DNA of 64,000 nucleotides from Gaoshiqia hydrogeniformans (GTDB lineage: Bacteria; Bacteroidota; Bacteroidia; Bacteroidales; Prolixibacteraceae). Shown piece by piece: positions 44,224 through 52,332 of this stretch (position 1 is the first letter of the stretch; the number at the start of each line of letters is the position of its first letter). The notes beneath the pieces were generated by a model. The model was given only the letters and a program-made list of their open reading frames with translations. It did no database searches and had not been told where the DNA came from. The DNA lies in assembly GCF_049347105.1 (NCBI RefSeq), contig NZ_CP186334.1, positions 5,022,001 through 5,086,000 of the forward strand. Reading direction: 5' to 3'. Both the position numbers and the translations under genes were made by a program.

Positions 44224-44405
44224 AACCACGCGATGCAATCGCGCGGTAGCGGGGGGATGACCTGGCCGAAAGCTCACTCACCGACAAAGAGCTCCTGAAC
44301 CAATTTAAGGCCATTGAAAAAATGACCGACAAGGATAAAGATGTTATCAAAACACTTATCGATGCTTTTATTACCAAAGGAAAACTCAAACAGTTAGTGC
44401 TATAA
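44224..44405 (+). pseudogene. C-terminal remnant of an XRE-type transcriptional regulator
   Basis: From about 44259 to the stop at 44403-44405 the plus strand encodes about 48 residues (DLAESSLTDKELLNQF ... DAFITKGKLKQLVL) like the C-terminus of small helix-turn-helix XRE regulators of Bacteroidota. The DNA-binding half is absent: upstream bases 44224-44255 form a REP-like hairpin (ACCACGCGAT, loop GCA, ATCGCGCGGT) that has replaced it. Confidence 0.55.
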
Positions 44406-44642
44406 ACAATAAAAACCGGCCCAGCGGCGTGGTATACGCCGGATTACTGGATGGTAGCTTCCGGAATAGCCATCCCTGACTTCTTCCGTTTTTCCAACGT
44501 GATTCAAACCCTCGTTTTTCATAATAAAGCATTACTTTTCACCCAAGTATTTTCAGTTCGGCATCTTGCCTCCTGTATAGACGGATAATAATAGACTGCC
44601 AACACCCAAAAACTTAGTACAACAAACTTTTCAGAGACTTCT

Positions 44643-45377
44643 TCACTTTAGATACCGTCTCTTTAGTTGTTCAAATATACTCTCAGGATGGTAGGTTGCG
44701 TTTTTATTCAAGTTCCCTCTTCTCCATATCTCGTTCCAAAAATGGATGGCATATGTCTGCTCTTCAATACTGTCCAATGAAGGCTTCGCAATCAAATCAC
44801 TAATGTTAACCCAATTGTATGGACAAAAAATTTCAGGAGCTTTAACAAGGCTTCTTACATCATAATTACTAAGAACCTTACTTAAAAGATAGGGGCCAAA
44901 TTCTGCCCACCTTAGTCCATTAACTCCACGTATTTTTATGTACTTAATGCAATCAAGAATGAAATCATCACCCTTAGCTGCCTTTATATATGTATTATTT
45001 ATTATAGAATGATCGTTTGGCACAGGACTTTTCTCCGACGAGAAACATTGATTCTCATTGAAGTCGAAAGGTTTTAAACAAACACTGTCTAAATCAACCC
45101 ACCAGCCTCCCTTTTTGTACAGAAGATTATAACGAAACCAATCGGCAAACGGAGCCACACTGCCTTGCGGATCAACAAACAAATATCTTTTCTCAATAAT
45201 CTCATTTGCATCCTTAACAACTGTTCCAATTGGTACTCCTTCTATCTTATCGTAGCAGTATAAATGAAACTCATGCCCATTCGCCAGGTATGATAAAATA
45301 CTCAACTGCTCCAGTTTTGTTAAGTTCTGCCCAAACCAAAAACTTTGCATTACTTTATTCGAATCTTCACCCTTCAT
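44643..45377 (-). CDS. DXD glycosyltransferase (GT32/capsular polysaccharide type)
   Basis: 244 residues. FWFGQNLTKLEQLSI at the N-terminus, DWFRYNLLYKKGGWWVDLDSVCLKP with the DxD metal/nucleotide-sugar motif (DLD, about residues 94-96), and AIHFWNEIW near the end match the Gly_transf_sug/GT32 group. It uses a nucleotide sugar; the acceptor is unknown. The last gene of the island's minus-strand run, it follows a second glycosyltransferase by 24 bases. Confidence 0.78.
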   Translation of the reverse strand: MKGEDSNKVMQSFWFGQNLTKLEQLSILSYLANGHEFHLYCYDKIEGVPIGTVVKDANEIIEKRYLFVDPQGSVAPFADWFRYNLLYKKGGWWVDLDSVCLKPFDFNENQCFSSEKSPVPNDHSIINNTYIKAAKGDDFILDCIKYIKIRGVNGLRWAEFGPYLLSKVLSNYDVRSLVKAPEIFCPYNWVNISDLIAKPSLDSIEEQTYAIHFWNEIWRRGNLNKNATYHPESIFEQLKRRYLK

Positions 45378-45401
45378 AGTAAGCTACTTTAAACATTCAA
45401 T

Positions 45402-46187
45402 TCAACTTTTCACATTTGATTCCAGCGAAACTTCTTCTCTCAATTCTTCTTTTGACATGGAAATAATTCGATTTAGTTCTCTCAATTTGATGTTTCTATC
45501 TTCTTTCGAGTAAAAATTACTGTTTAAACCTCTAGCGTGGGTTAAATGATAAAGATTCCCCTGAACCCGTTTATATGTATACCCTAAACTTATCCATCTG
45601 TTTACCCGTTCACCATCTTCAATTCCCCATCCGTAAATATTTTGATTATCCATGCCTGATTCTATATACGTTTTCCTGTTCGCAAAAAATACCCCACCCA
45701 CTGGATTGGGCGGGTACATTTGTTTCATTTTATGCTCATGCTTTTCTAATACAGTCCATTCCCCCGAAGAAAGAAATAACTCCCTAATGAATGTTGAAGT
45801 GTCCAAAGCTCTTTTTTCATAAGGAGAAACAAAATCGGCTTGCTGCTTACGAAGCCATTCAACTGCCTGTAAAACTTGCTCCACAGGAACAATAACATCT
45901 GGCTCCCAGATTGAGATAATTGGGGACCTACAAGCCTTTAACATTTCATTGACATAATACGTCCGATGATAAATTGGATCAAAATCCTCCACGAACATTA
46001 CTTTCACTTCAGCAGGAACAACCATTGACACTAATTGCGAATTATAGCGATCGGCTTCTAATATGTGAATATTGGTATCGAAATGCTCAAGAATATACTT
46101 TACTGTACTTCTTAAATTCACCAAACGGTCAATGGAATCCAGTCTTGTTTGGATCAGAAATGCTACATCGTTTAGATTGTGTTTCAT
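45402..46187 (-). CDS. Glycosyltransferase with GT7-like C-terminal motif
   Basis: 261 residues. A GT-A-type N-terminus (AFLIQTRLDSIDRLVNLRSTVKYI), an acidic metal site in IISIWEPDVIVP, and the galactosyltransferase-like IYGWGIEDGERVNRWISLGY near residue 200. The likely reaction is transfer of galactose or a similar sugar. It shares its operon position with a GT32-like enzyme. Whether they decorate the exported cargo, the surface or something else cannot be decided. Confidence 0.72.
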   Translation of the reverse strand: MKHNLNDVAFLIQTRLDSIDRLVNLRSTVKYILEHFDTNIHILEADRYNSQLVSMVVPAEVKVMFVEDFDPIYHRTYYVNEMLKACRSPIISIWEPDVIVPVEQVLQAVEWLRKQQADFVSPYEKRALDTSTFIRELFLSSGEWTVLEKHEHKMKQMYPPNPVGGVFFANRKTYIESGMDNQNIYGWGIEDGERVNRWISLGYTYKRVQGNLYHLTHARGLNSNFYSKEDRNIKLRELNRIISMSKEELREEVSLESNVKS

Positions 46188-46512
46188 TTTTGTTTATTTG
46201 TGTAATAGCTGCGGCGCTTAGTGCGACAATTATATCCAAATGCCCTTCTTTACGCTGCAACCTATCAATAATATACAGTATACCTACTGCTTTTTTGATA
46301 CAATATAGTTTAACTATTCGTTGGTAATTATAGTGTAATTTCGAAATGTATTATCCCAGACCCATTTTTACGCTTTTCATTAGTTCGATATTTTCAAAAT
46401 AGGTTGTACAAGGTATTCTATTTATCACTATCGCATACATATCTATCCTTTCTATTTAAGATGCTGGCTAAAACACCCCAGACAAAATTTCAACTATGGC
46501 ACACTGCTGTTT
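46188..46512. other. Intergenic stretch, no gene seen
   Basis: AT-rich, without a coding-like frame. It holds a short palindrome (ATAGTTAAACTAT, about 46303-46316 on the minus strand). It may contain a promoter for the glycosyltransferase pair, but no clear TAnnTTTG is present. Confidence 0.4.
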
Positions 46513-47112
46513 TTAGAATTGTTTCAAATACCTTGCTTTTGCTTCTTCCGGAGTAATATTTTGTAAACGATGTGTCATCCATTTCCCGTTTTGATCTTTT
46601 AAACTTAACATATCCATACGTCCTGCATATGAAAAATGATGCAATAAAATCCGACCATCCTCTCCTTTTGTAAAATAGGGGAACCAACCGAAATTGGCCT
46701 TTTCAAAAACGACTTCCTTTTTAATTTTGCTTGATTTTATATTATATTCATATACATATCCGTTCATCCCATAATGCCTGGACTCCTCATCCTTTTCCCA
46801 CACAAATACATAAACCATATTTGCCTTATCATCAACATAGGCACTGGGTGCCATTTCCGGATTATCGGTGTCGATATAGAAGTGGTCTTTCAGTTGAATT
46901 TTGAATTTATTGCTACCTGTTTTGACTTCAAATTTATAGGCAGTTTTAATAAATGGTGTTCCATCAGCATTCTTTCGAAAATCCGTTTTATCATGTTTCT
47001 GGAATGTAATAATTTCACTCTGCTCTACTTGCCATTTCCCAAATTCGATCCATTGACAGTTTGCCAATTGTGCCACCAAAAGACACATTACCATTATTCC
47101 AAGTTTTTTCAT
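46513..47112 (-). CDS. Secreted protein of unknown function (199 residues)
   Basis: Not recognised. The start at 47112 gives a normal signal peptide (KKLGIMVMCLLVAQLANCQ); an upstream in-frame start at 47157 would bury it. The mature part is beta-rich and charged, with no clear catalytic motif. It lies in the double-glycine cargo locus downstream of the toxin-like gene and the 240-residue secreted protein. An immunity or accessory role is possible by position only. Confidence 0.5.
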   Translation of the reverse strand: MKKLGIMVMCLLVAQLANCQWIEFGKWQVEQSEIITFQKHDKTDFRKNADGTPFIKTAYKFEVKTGSNKFKIQLKDHFYIDTDNPEMAPSAYVDDKANMVYVFVWEKDEESRHYGMNGYVYEYNIKSSKIKKEVVFEKANFGWFPYFTKGEDGRILLHHFSYAGRMDMLSLKDQNGKWMTHRLQNITPEEAKARYLKQF

Positions 47113-47340
47113 TTTAATTAACTTTAAAGATTTTAAATTATTATTAATGCTATTCAATCGGGGTTTTTCAGTAGTTCAGTTTCTTGTGAATTGCACTAAT
47201 CTTACAACTGCCATACGCCTTCTCAAATTTTATAAATAAATGTTTTCAGAAGAAGAATTGAGAACGAAAATGAACTAAAATAATAAGAAATTGCTTCTTC
47301 TTTTGTCTTACAACCGGTCCTCAATCCTTCAACAGAAACA

Positions 47341-48060
47341 TTACAAATCATTATGAAAATTAAGCATTTTGTTAAAATCGCCAAGGTATTTATCAAATAA
47401 TAAGACACTTGCATCAGTCATCATAAAATACAAGTAAAATTCACGGTGGTCTTTACCCACAACAACAGCTCTTCCCCTAGTAAATCTTTCTTGAAAAACA
47501 TTTCCTTCAAAATTCAATGGGTACCCAACCATTGCACCTGCATTGAACATTTGCCTTGCCTTTTCCACCGGATAATGGGTTAACATTGAGTAAATCTCCA
47601 TAGCATCTAACTCAGAAGGCGCATGAAATGCAGATCCATAGTTAAAGTTTGACTTTATGCGTTCAAATGCGATATGCTTAAATGTTCTCAGCATTGCACT
47701 GTCAGTGGCAATTTCTCCATAATTACTACCTCCCCTACCCGGAGGAATATAAACGATAACAACGCATTCATCACTTTTGTGTTTAAGAACAGATGTTACC
47801 GTTCCAAAAAAAACATTAAAAAAAGTATCCCCCTTAACAGGCTCTTGCTGGTATGCTTGTGCAATGTTCGGGATAAGGTTTGAATTTGAAATTTCAGTTG
47901 GGTAAAAAGGTTTTTCGGTTTCGGTCACTTCATACTCAGGAGGTATTTTTACTGATATTCCTAATCTATTAGCAGATTCTTTGAGAAACGATTGAGCACG
48001 TACAGTTGTATATCCTATAAATAGGAGCAGAGCTGTGAATGTGAATATTGTCTTAATCAT
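47341..48060 (-). CDS. Secreted protein of unknown function, candidate immunity partner of the papain-like cargo
   Basis: 239 residues, signal peptide from the ATG at 48060 (KTIFTFTALLLFIGYTTVRAQ), then a soluble alpha/beta domain. No family recognised. A GGGAGG sequence lies 7 bases upstream of the start, and it begins 18 bases after the stop of the double-glycine toxin-like gene, the tightest pairing in the locus outside the exporter. Toxin-immunity pairs have this layout, and a periplasmic location would suit an imported toxin. This is inference. Confidence 0.5.
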   Translation of the reverse strand: MIKTIFTFTALLLFIGYTTVRAQSFLKESANRLGISVKIPPEYEVTETEKPFYPTEISNSNLIPNIAQAYQQEPVKGDTFFNVFFGTVTSVLKHKSDECVVIVYIPPGRGGSNYGEIATDSAMLRTFKHIAFERIKSNFNYGSAFHAPSELDAMEIYSMLTHYPVEKARQMFNAGAMVGYPLNFEGNVFQERFTRGRAVVVGKDHREFYLYFMMTDASVLLFDKYLGDFNKMLNFHNDL

Positions 48061-48078
48061 AACAGTTCCTCCCACCGA

Positions 48079-48552
48079 TTAATAGCCTGCATACGTAGTT
48101 TTTTCCATATCTGAACCAGTAAAAACTCCACTCAGACCAGTTTGCGGATCAAAATAGGTATATCCTCCACCTGAACCAGAAGTTCCTGTTATGACTACTG
48201 CATGCCATGTTCCAGTATTTTCATAGCCGCCTACACTATCTGCTGTATTAAACATCACGATCTCTTGCCCGTCTGAAAAATCTGGATTGTAACTACTACC
48301 CATACTTGAATAAAAGCTCCCTATATCACCATGATCGACCGCAAAATCCTGCCTTCCATCATTAAAATAACTATTTGCATACGTCGCCGCATCTGATGGA
48401 CCGTAATTATTACCTCCACTTTCCATATATGCTACGCACCTCCAAAAGCAATCATTAGTGTACCCACCAAGCAGCTTCACTTGTGCTCCTTCAGGCAACA
48501 AAGACATTTCACTTTTCATCTCCTTCAAATTTAATTTTCCTAATTTTTTCAT
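48079..48552 (-). CDS. Double-glycine-leader protein with papain-fold toxin-like domain (cargo A)
   Basis: 157 residues from the ATG at 48552. A 30-residue leader ends in LLGG before Tyr31, the cleavage pattern of C39-peptidase exporters. The rest has possible catalytic residues in the papain-fold order: Cys35 and Cys39 (TNDCFWRCVAY), His117 (WHAVVITG) and Asp135 in YFDPQTG. The last motif with an upstream GHAV-like His is characteristic of the Tox-PL/papain-fold toxin 1 group, in which it occurs as DPQTG. The leader resembles that of the cargo at 50508. The start ATG is followed by the same first codons (MKKL) as in cargo B. Confidence 0.6.
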   Translation of the reverse strand: MKKLGKLNLKEMKSEMSLLPEGAQVKLLGGYTNDCFWRCVAYMESGGNNYGPSDAATYANSYFNDGRQDFAVDHGDIGSFYSSMGSSYNPDFSDGQEIVMFNTADSVGGYENTGTWHAVVITGTSGSGGGYTYFDPQTGLSGVFTGSDMEKTTYAGY

Positions 48553-48693
48553 AATCAAAAATCTTAAAATTAATAATTTAGTTTACTTTTTACTGGCGAT
48601 GTATTTTAGGTTATCGAACATCCGCTCCAAAAGTTTGCGGGGTTTGGTTACAATCTGGGCCATGCCTTTGGTTTCGTAACGAAAGTCGAGCGT
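48540..48693 (-). repeat. Copy 1 of a 154-bp duplicated block (HlyD tail, spacer, leader start)
   Basis: By eye 152 of 154 positions match 50966-51119 in the same orientation. It contains a 37-codon HlyD C-terminal remnant (stop at 48583-48585), about 30 bases of spacer and the first codons of the leader of cargo A. Confidence 0.9.
48583..48693 (-). pseudogene. Orphan C-terminal fragment of the HlyD adaptor
   Basis: Encodes the last ~36 residues of the HlyD gene product (TLDFRYETKG to ASKK, then stop) but has no upstream HlyD sequence: the match stops at the T of 48693. It is a scar left by a duplication or recombination between exporter and cargo genes. Confidence 0.85.
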
Positions 48694-48788
48694 GCCTTGT
48701 AGTTAGCCGTTAAGTTCATTTTTTCAGCTCTTCTATTATGTTTCTTTTCTAATCTGTTAAAAAAGTAGAATTACATGTCCCGTGGGCT

Positions 48789-50465
48789 TTATAACATGTA
48801 CGATGTGCTATTCTTAAAAAAGACGATGGCATCATATCTACCTTTATGATTGAACGGAAAAAACTGGTTCTTTAACGGGAAGGTCCCAATGCTCCTACAT
48901 GATTGTGTTGAAACGACTCCACATAAATTTTTATAAAAAACAGCATCCTGCGATTTCATGCACAAATATTCAATGCTTTCCGGTTCAGGGTTTTGAATTC
49001 TTAATTTACTTTTGCAAAATAAGGAATCTGTACTGGTTATAGTTCCTTCACCCACAAGTAGGGCTGTTACAAAATAGTCTGAAAGATATTGTTTGTCCAT
49101 ATAATTCCCAAAGCTGGGTGTAAATAACCTACATTGTGTTGAATTTCGCTTGTTCACATGCCCTAGGTGTGCATATATTATGGCCTTGTCTCCATCTGCT
49201 AAATATGAATCAATTGCAAACTTTGCGTTTTGGAATTGGATGAATTCCCTGTCACCATCAACCAGCGATGGAGTTGGAAAAAGCAGACCATTCCGGTACA
49301 TTAGAGCGCGAAGAATGCTTTTGTATTTTGTTTGATTTAGGCTTAAACGGATAGATTTACTTTGTTTAAGGGTCATCATTGCCTTATTGTACTGTGCTTG
49401 TTTCACTAATTGGACAATAGTATCCATTCCTGGAGCTTTTTCCCTTTGACTTTCCAGAAACTTTATTAGGTGATTTTTTCCCAAGGATGAATGATTTATG
49501 TCGACGCCTGCAAGATGTACTTTAGATTGTTTGTTTTTATTGAAAGCCCGGATCCAATTAAATAGTTTTATAATTTCTTCCGTCTTATAGTTGAAGTGAG
49601 TCAACAGCTTTTCAATATCTTCATTGGTTTCTCCGGTTACATAGTCGTCTAAATGAAGTCCTATCTCAAAAGGCAGTTCTAAAAGAACTAATTTGCAATT
49701 GTTTATTGCAATCATGTTTCTTATTGTCTCAAAAGCGAACAACTGTAGTTCCATACTGCCATGAACCGATTCACCCAAAGCAATAATGCCGTGGTTTTTA
49801 AAGTCATTAATTTTGCTTATTTCAAGAGAATCAATATTAAGGGTCAAATGATTGTCAATTAAGTTGTCGGCCAGTTCTTTTGGCGACAATTGAGAATGAC
49901 CAGGAAATAACCTGATATTTTTACCGTTCAGCTTAATTTTCAGATCATCTACCCATAGTTTGGGTTTGATTCGGTCATCTAGGATGATTGTATCTTTTGA
50001 TTGTGCCTGAATTTCCAGATACATTTTACAGGCATCCTCAGATAACAATTTCAATGAAGATCTGGACCATTCTCCAGAACTGATAATAGATACAGAATCC
50101 CGGCTAACAAGGTTCTCATCTTTATCGAGAAGGTATATTTTCAGCCATGCATTTTCAACGATCTCGGTCTTCGAACAGATACTTGCCGATATATTATTGA
50201 CGGGGTGTGGCAAACTAAAATATTGGAAAAGATACGCATGAAAACGTTGTGAAAATGGGGAGGTTGTCACGACCCAGGATTGTTTTCCATCCATATAACT
50301 TATCGTATCACAGGTAAGTACCCCCCCATTAAAACTATAAAACCATTGTTCTTCTGCCCAGTGAACTGTTTCAAATGAGAAATTACGATTTATCTTCATG
50401 TTCGCGTTTTTACAGGAAGAAGAAATGCATGACAAAATGATGAATAATAAGTACTTGTATGTCAT
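48789..50465 (-). CDS. Erythromycin-esterase-family lipoprotein
   Basis: 558 residues. Signal peptide with lipobox-like SCISSSC (about residues 12-18), an N-terminal beta-sandwich-like region of about 180 residues, then an EreA/EreB-like hydrolase domain: IIALGESVHGSMELQLFAFE with the key Glu-His dyad, LLELPFEIGLHLDDYVTG, VHLAGVDINHS and IIYAHLGHVNKR. Known members open macrolide lactones, but many are uncharacterised. It lies between cargo B and the orphan HlyD fragment, so it probably came with cargo B as a modifier or immunity protein. Confidence 0.72.
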   Translation of the reverse strand: MTYKYLLFIILSCISSSCKNANMKINRNFSFETVHWAEEQWFYSFNGGVLTCDTISYMDGKQSWVVTTSPFSQRFHAYLFQYFSLPHPVNNISASICSKTEIVENAWLKIYLLDKDENLVSRDSVSIISSGEWSRSSLKLLSEDACKMYLEIQAQSKDTIILDDRIKPKLWVDDLKIKLNGKNIRLFPGHSQLSPKELADNLIDNHLTLNIDSLEISKINDFKNHGIIALGESVHGSMELQLFAFETIRNMIAINNCKLVLLELPFEIGLHLDDYVTGETNEDIEKLLTHFNYKTEEIIKLFNWIRAFNKNKQSKVHLAGVDINHSSLGKNHLIKFLESQREKAPGMDTIVQLVKQAQYNKAMMTLKQSKSIRLSLNQTKYKSILRALMYRNGLLFPTPSLVDGDREFIQFQNAKFAIDSYLADGDKAIIYAHLGHVNKRNSTQCRLFTPSFGNYMDKQYLSDYFVTALLVGEGTITSTDSLFCKSKLRIQNPEPESIEYLCMKSQDAVFYKNLCGVVSTQSCRSIGTFPLKNQFFPFNHKGRYDAIVFFKNSTSYML

Positions 50466-50507
50466 ATTAAAAGGGTATAGGTCGAGATAAGTTATATTTC
50501 TAAAGCA

Positions 50508-50978
50508 TTATTTACTGTAAATCAAAGTTCCGCTCTCACTGTAAACATAGTAGCCGCCAGATGTGCTCACCAAATATATGGCGTTAGATCCAGTATAGCC
50601 AGCATTCAAAAGAGCAGTGTTTATTTCCCATTTTGTATCATTCACCAAATCACTTCCAACGCCAACAGCTGAACCAACCAATGGAACTTCTCCCAAAATT
50701 GCTTTTGCAACTATTTCTGCTAAACCGGAAACATTTCCTGAAGACCAATCCGAGAAGGAAGTTGCTGTTGCTGATCCTCCATACCCAAACATATCTGGGG
50801 ATGTGTATCCAATATATCCCATACCATCCACATACCCTTCAGTCCAGGTTCCATTTGCAAGCATACTTTCATATTGTTCAAAAGTATACCCACCTTTTGT
50901 GGCATTTGCTTCATCAGGGTTTAGCAATAGAGTTGAATCACACAGCTCTTTCAACGTCAATTTTTCTAATTTTTTCAT
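50508..50978 (-). CDS. Double-glycine-leader protein (cargo B), unknown mature domain
   Basis: 156 residues from the ATG at 50978. The leader is 30 residues and ends in TKGG before Tyr31, the same length as in cargo A, with a similar start (MKKLEKLTLKEL). The mature part has no cysteine; it has a Tyr/Gly-rich segment (MGYIGYTSPDMFGYGG) and a Gly-rich hydrophobic helix (VPLVGSAVGVGSDLV) such as membrane-active bacteriocins carry. It begins 30 bases after the HlyD stop. Function unknown; a bacteriocin or effector is inferred. Confidence 0.65.
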   Translation of the reverse strand: MKKLEKLTLKELCDSTLLLNPDEANATKGGYTFEQYESMLANGTWTEGYVDGMGYIGYTSPDMFGYGGSATATSFSDWSSGNVSGLAEIVAKAILGEVPLVGSAVGVGSDLVNDTKWEINTALLNAGYTGSNAIYLVSTSGGYYVYSESGTLIYSK

Positions 50979-51119
50979 AATCAAAAATTTTAAAATTAAT
51001 AATTTAGTTTACTTTTTACTGGCGATGTATTTGAGGTTATCGAACATCCGCTCCAAAAGTTTGCGGGGTTTGGTTACAATCTGGGCCATGCCTTTGGTTT
51101 CGTAACGAAAGTCGAGCGT
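50966..51119 (-). repeat. Copy 2 of the 154-bp duplicated block (intact HlyD end)
   Basis: This is the ancestral context: the end of the full HlyD gene, the spacer and the leader start of cargo B. It differs from 48540-48693 at two positions by eye. Confidence 0.9.
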
Positions 51120-52331
51120 TGCCCCATAATTGGTGGTTAAGCGTTTGGACAAAGCCACGGTTACCAAATACGTATGGAGATTATTTTGTCTAGCAGCAAG
51201 CTCGGCTTGGTTGGTCAGCATCGAGATCGAACTGACTTGCCCGTCAATCGAGCCATATTCCATGTAAGGATAATTATCGAGCTTTATAATTACTTTTTGC
51301 CCAATACTTACTTTACCAGCTCCATGCGAGGGCAGGTAAACCTGGCCCAGCAAAGGGTTATCGGCTGGTAACACTGAAAAGACTTCGGCCCCGGCCTGTA
51401 AAAAATCGTTTTCGCGCCAAAAGTTCAGGTTCTCCAACGTTCCGGCAAAAGGGGCGAGAAATAAGTAGCGCTGTTTCCAGTGCCTGATACCGTTCACTAG
51501 CTCGTTATAGCAGGTAATCAACTCCATCCGCAATTGCTGCTCTGTTTGTCGCTGTTCAACCTGTAACAATTGCAGTTTGTGGCGTATATCGTTCACTTGG
51601 TATCGGTACGATGCTTCTTCCTTATTCATGGCTTGTGTGCTTTCCAAAAGCCCGAGATAAGAAACCGACGACTGGTCGAGGTTTAGTTCGGCAATAGCTG
51701 ACGAGCGAAACAAAATACTGTCGCGGTGGAGGTTTTTGCCGGCAATCTTTAAACTTTGCTTTTTCGTATCCATTTGCTGTCGGTTGTGCTGCAACAATTG
51801 CGTTTGTGCTTCCAGTTGCGTTTTTAAACTTTCCCGCTTTTTCTGGTAGGGTTGCCAGGTATTGTATTGCGCCATTTTCTCAAAAGCATCGCAAAACGAG
51901 TAGTATATTGAACTTAGTTCACCCAAAGCTGTAACCATCGGTAGTTTCGCTTCTTCTGTAATAAAAATGAGTGAATCAAGCGGTTTATCGGCAACAAACT
52001 GTTCTACCAAAAAAACATCGGCCAGGTTGGCCGGGTTATCCATTACCGCGATCACATCGTTTTCGAGAAGACTGTCCCCGTTTTCTTTCAGAAGGTGCAG
52101 CTTGCCGGAGCTGTTGGATACCAAACGCACCGGAGCCTGTCTGGCGGTAACGGTAACCGGACCAGAAACCGTTTCGGGATATTCAATGATCCAGCCCAAC
52201 GAAACCAACAAAATGAAAAGCCCGGCAATCAATAGGGCCACCATCCTGCCCGGCCGGTAAGGCATCCGGTCGATGACATCGCGCACTTCTTCGGTACGGT
52301 GGGCTGTGTATTCTAATTTATCTTTCTCCAT
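51009..52331 (-). CDS. HlyD-family periplasmic adaptor of a C39-type exporter
   Basis: 440 residues. One N-terminal membrane segment (MVALLIAGLFILLVSLGWIIEYP, about residues 29-50), a long coiled-coil middle (KKRESLKTQLEAQTQLLQHNRQQ), and a lipoyl/barrel hybrid domain with APFAGTLENLNFWRENDFLQAG. It links the inner-membrane ABC exporter to an outer-membrane exit. One base separates it from the ABC gene. Its last 37 codons are duplicated at 48583-48693. Confidence 0.88.
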   Translation of the reverse strand: MEKDKLEYTAHRTEEVRDVIDRMPYRPGRMVALLIAGLFILLVSLGWIIEYPETVSGPVTVTARQAPVRLVSNSSGKLHLLKENGDSLLENDVIAVMDNPANLADVFLVEQFVADKPLDSLIFITEEAKLPMVTALGELSSIYYSFCDAFEKMAQYNTWQPYQKKRESLKTQLEAQTQLLQHNRQQMDTKKQSLKIAGKNLHRDSILFRSSAIAELNLDQSSVSYLGLLESTQAMNKEEASYRYQVNDIRHKLQLLQVEQRQTEQQLRMELITCYNELVNGIRHWKQRYLFLAPFAGTLENLNFWRENDFLQAGAEVFSVLPADNPLLGQVYLPSHGAGKVSIGQKVIIKLDNYPYMEYGSIDGQVSSISMLTNQAELAARQNNLHTYLVTVALSKRLTTNYGATLDFRYETKGMAQIVTKPRKLLERMFDNLKYIASKK

Positions 52332-52332
52332 A

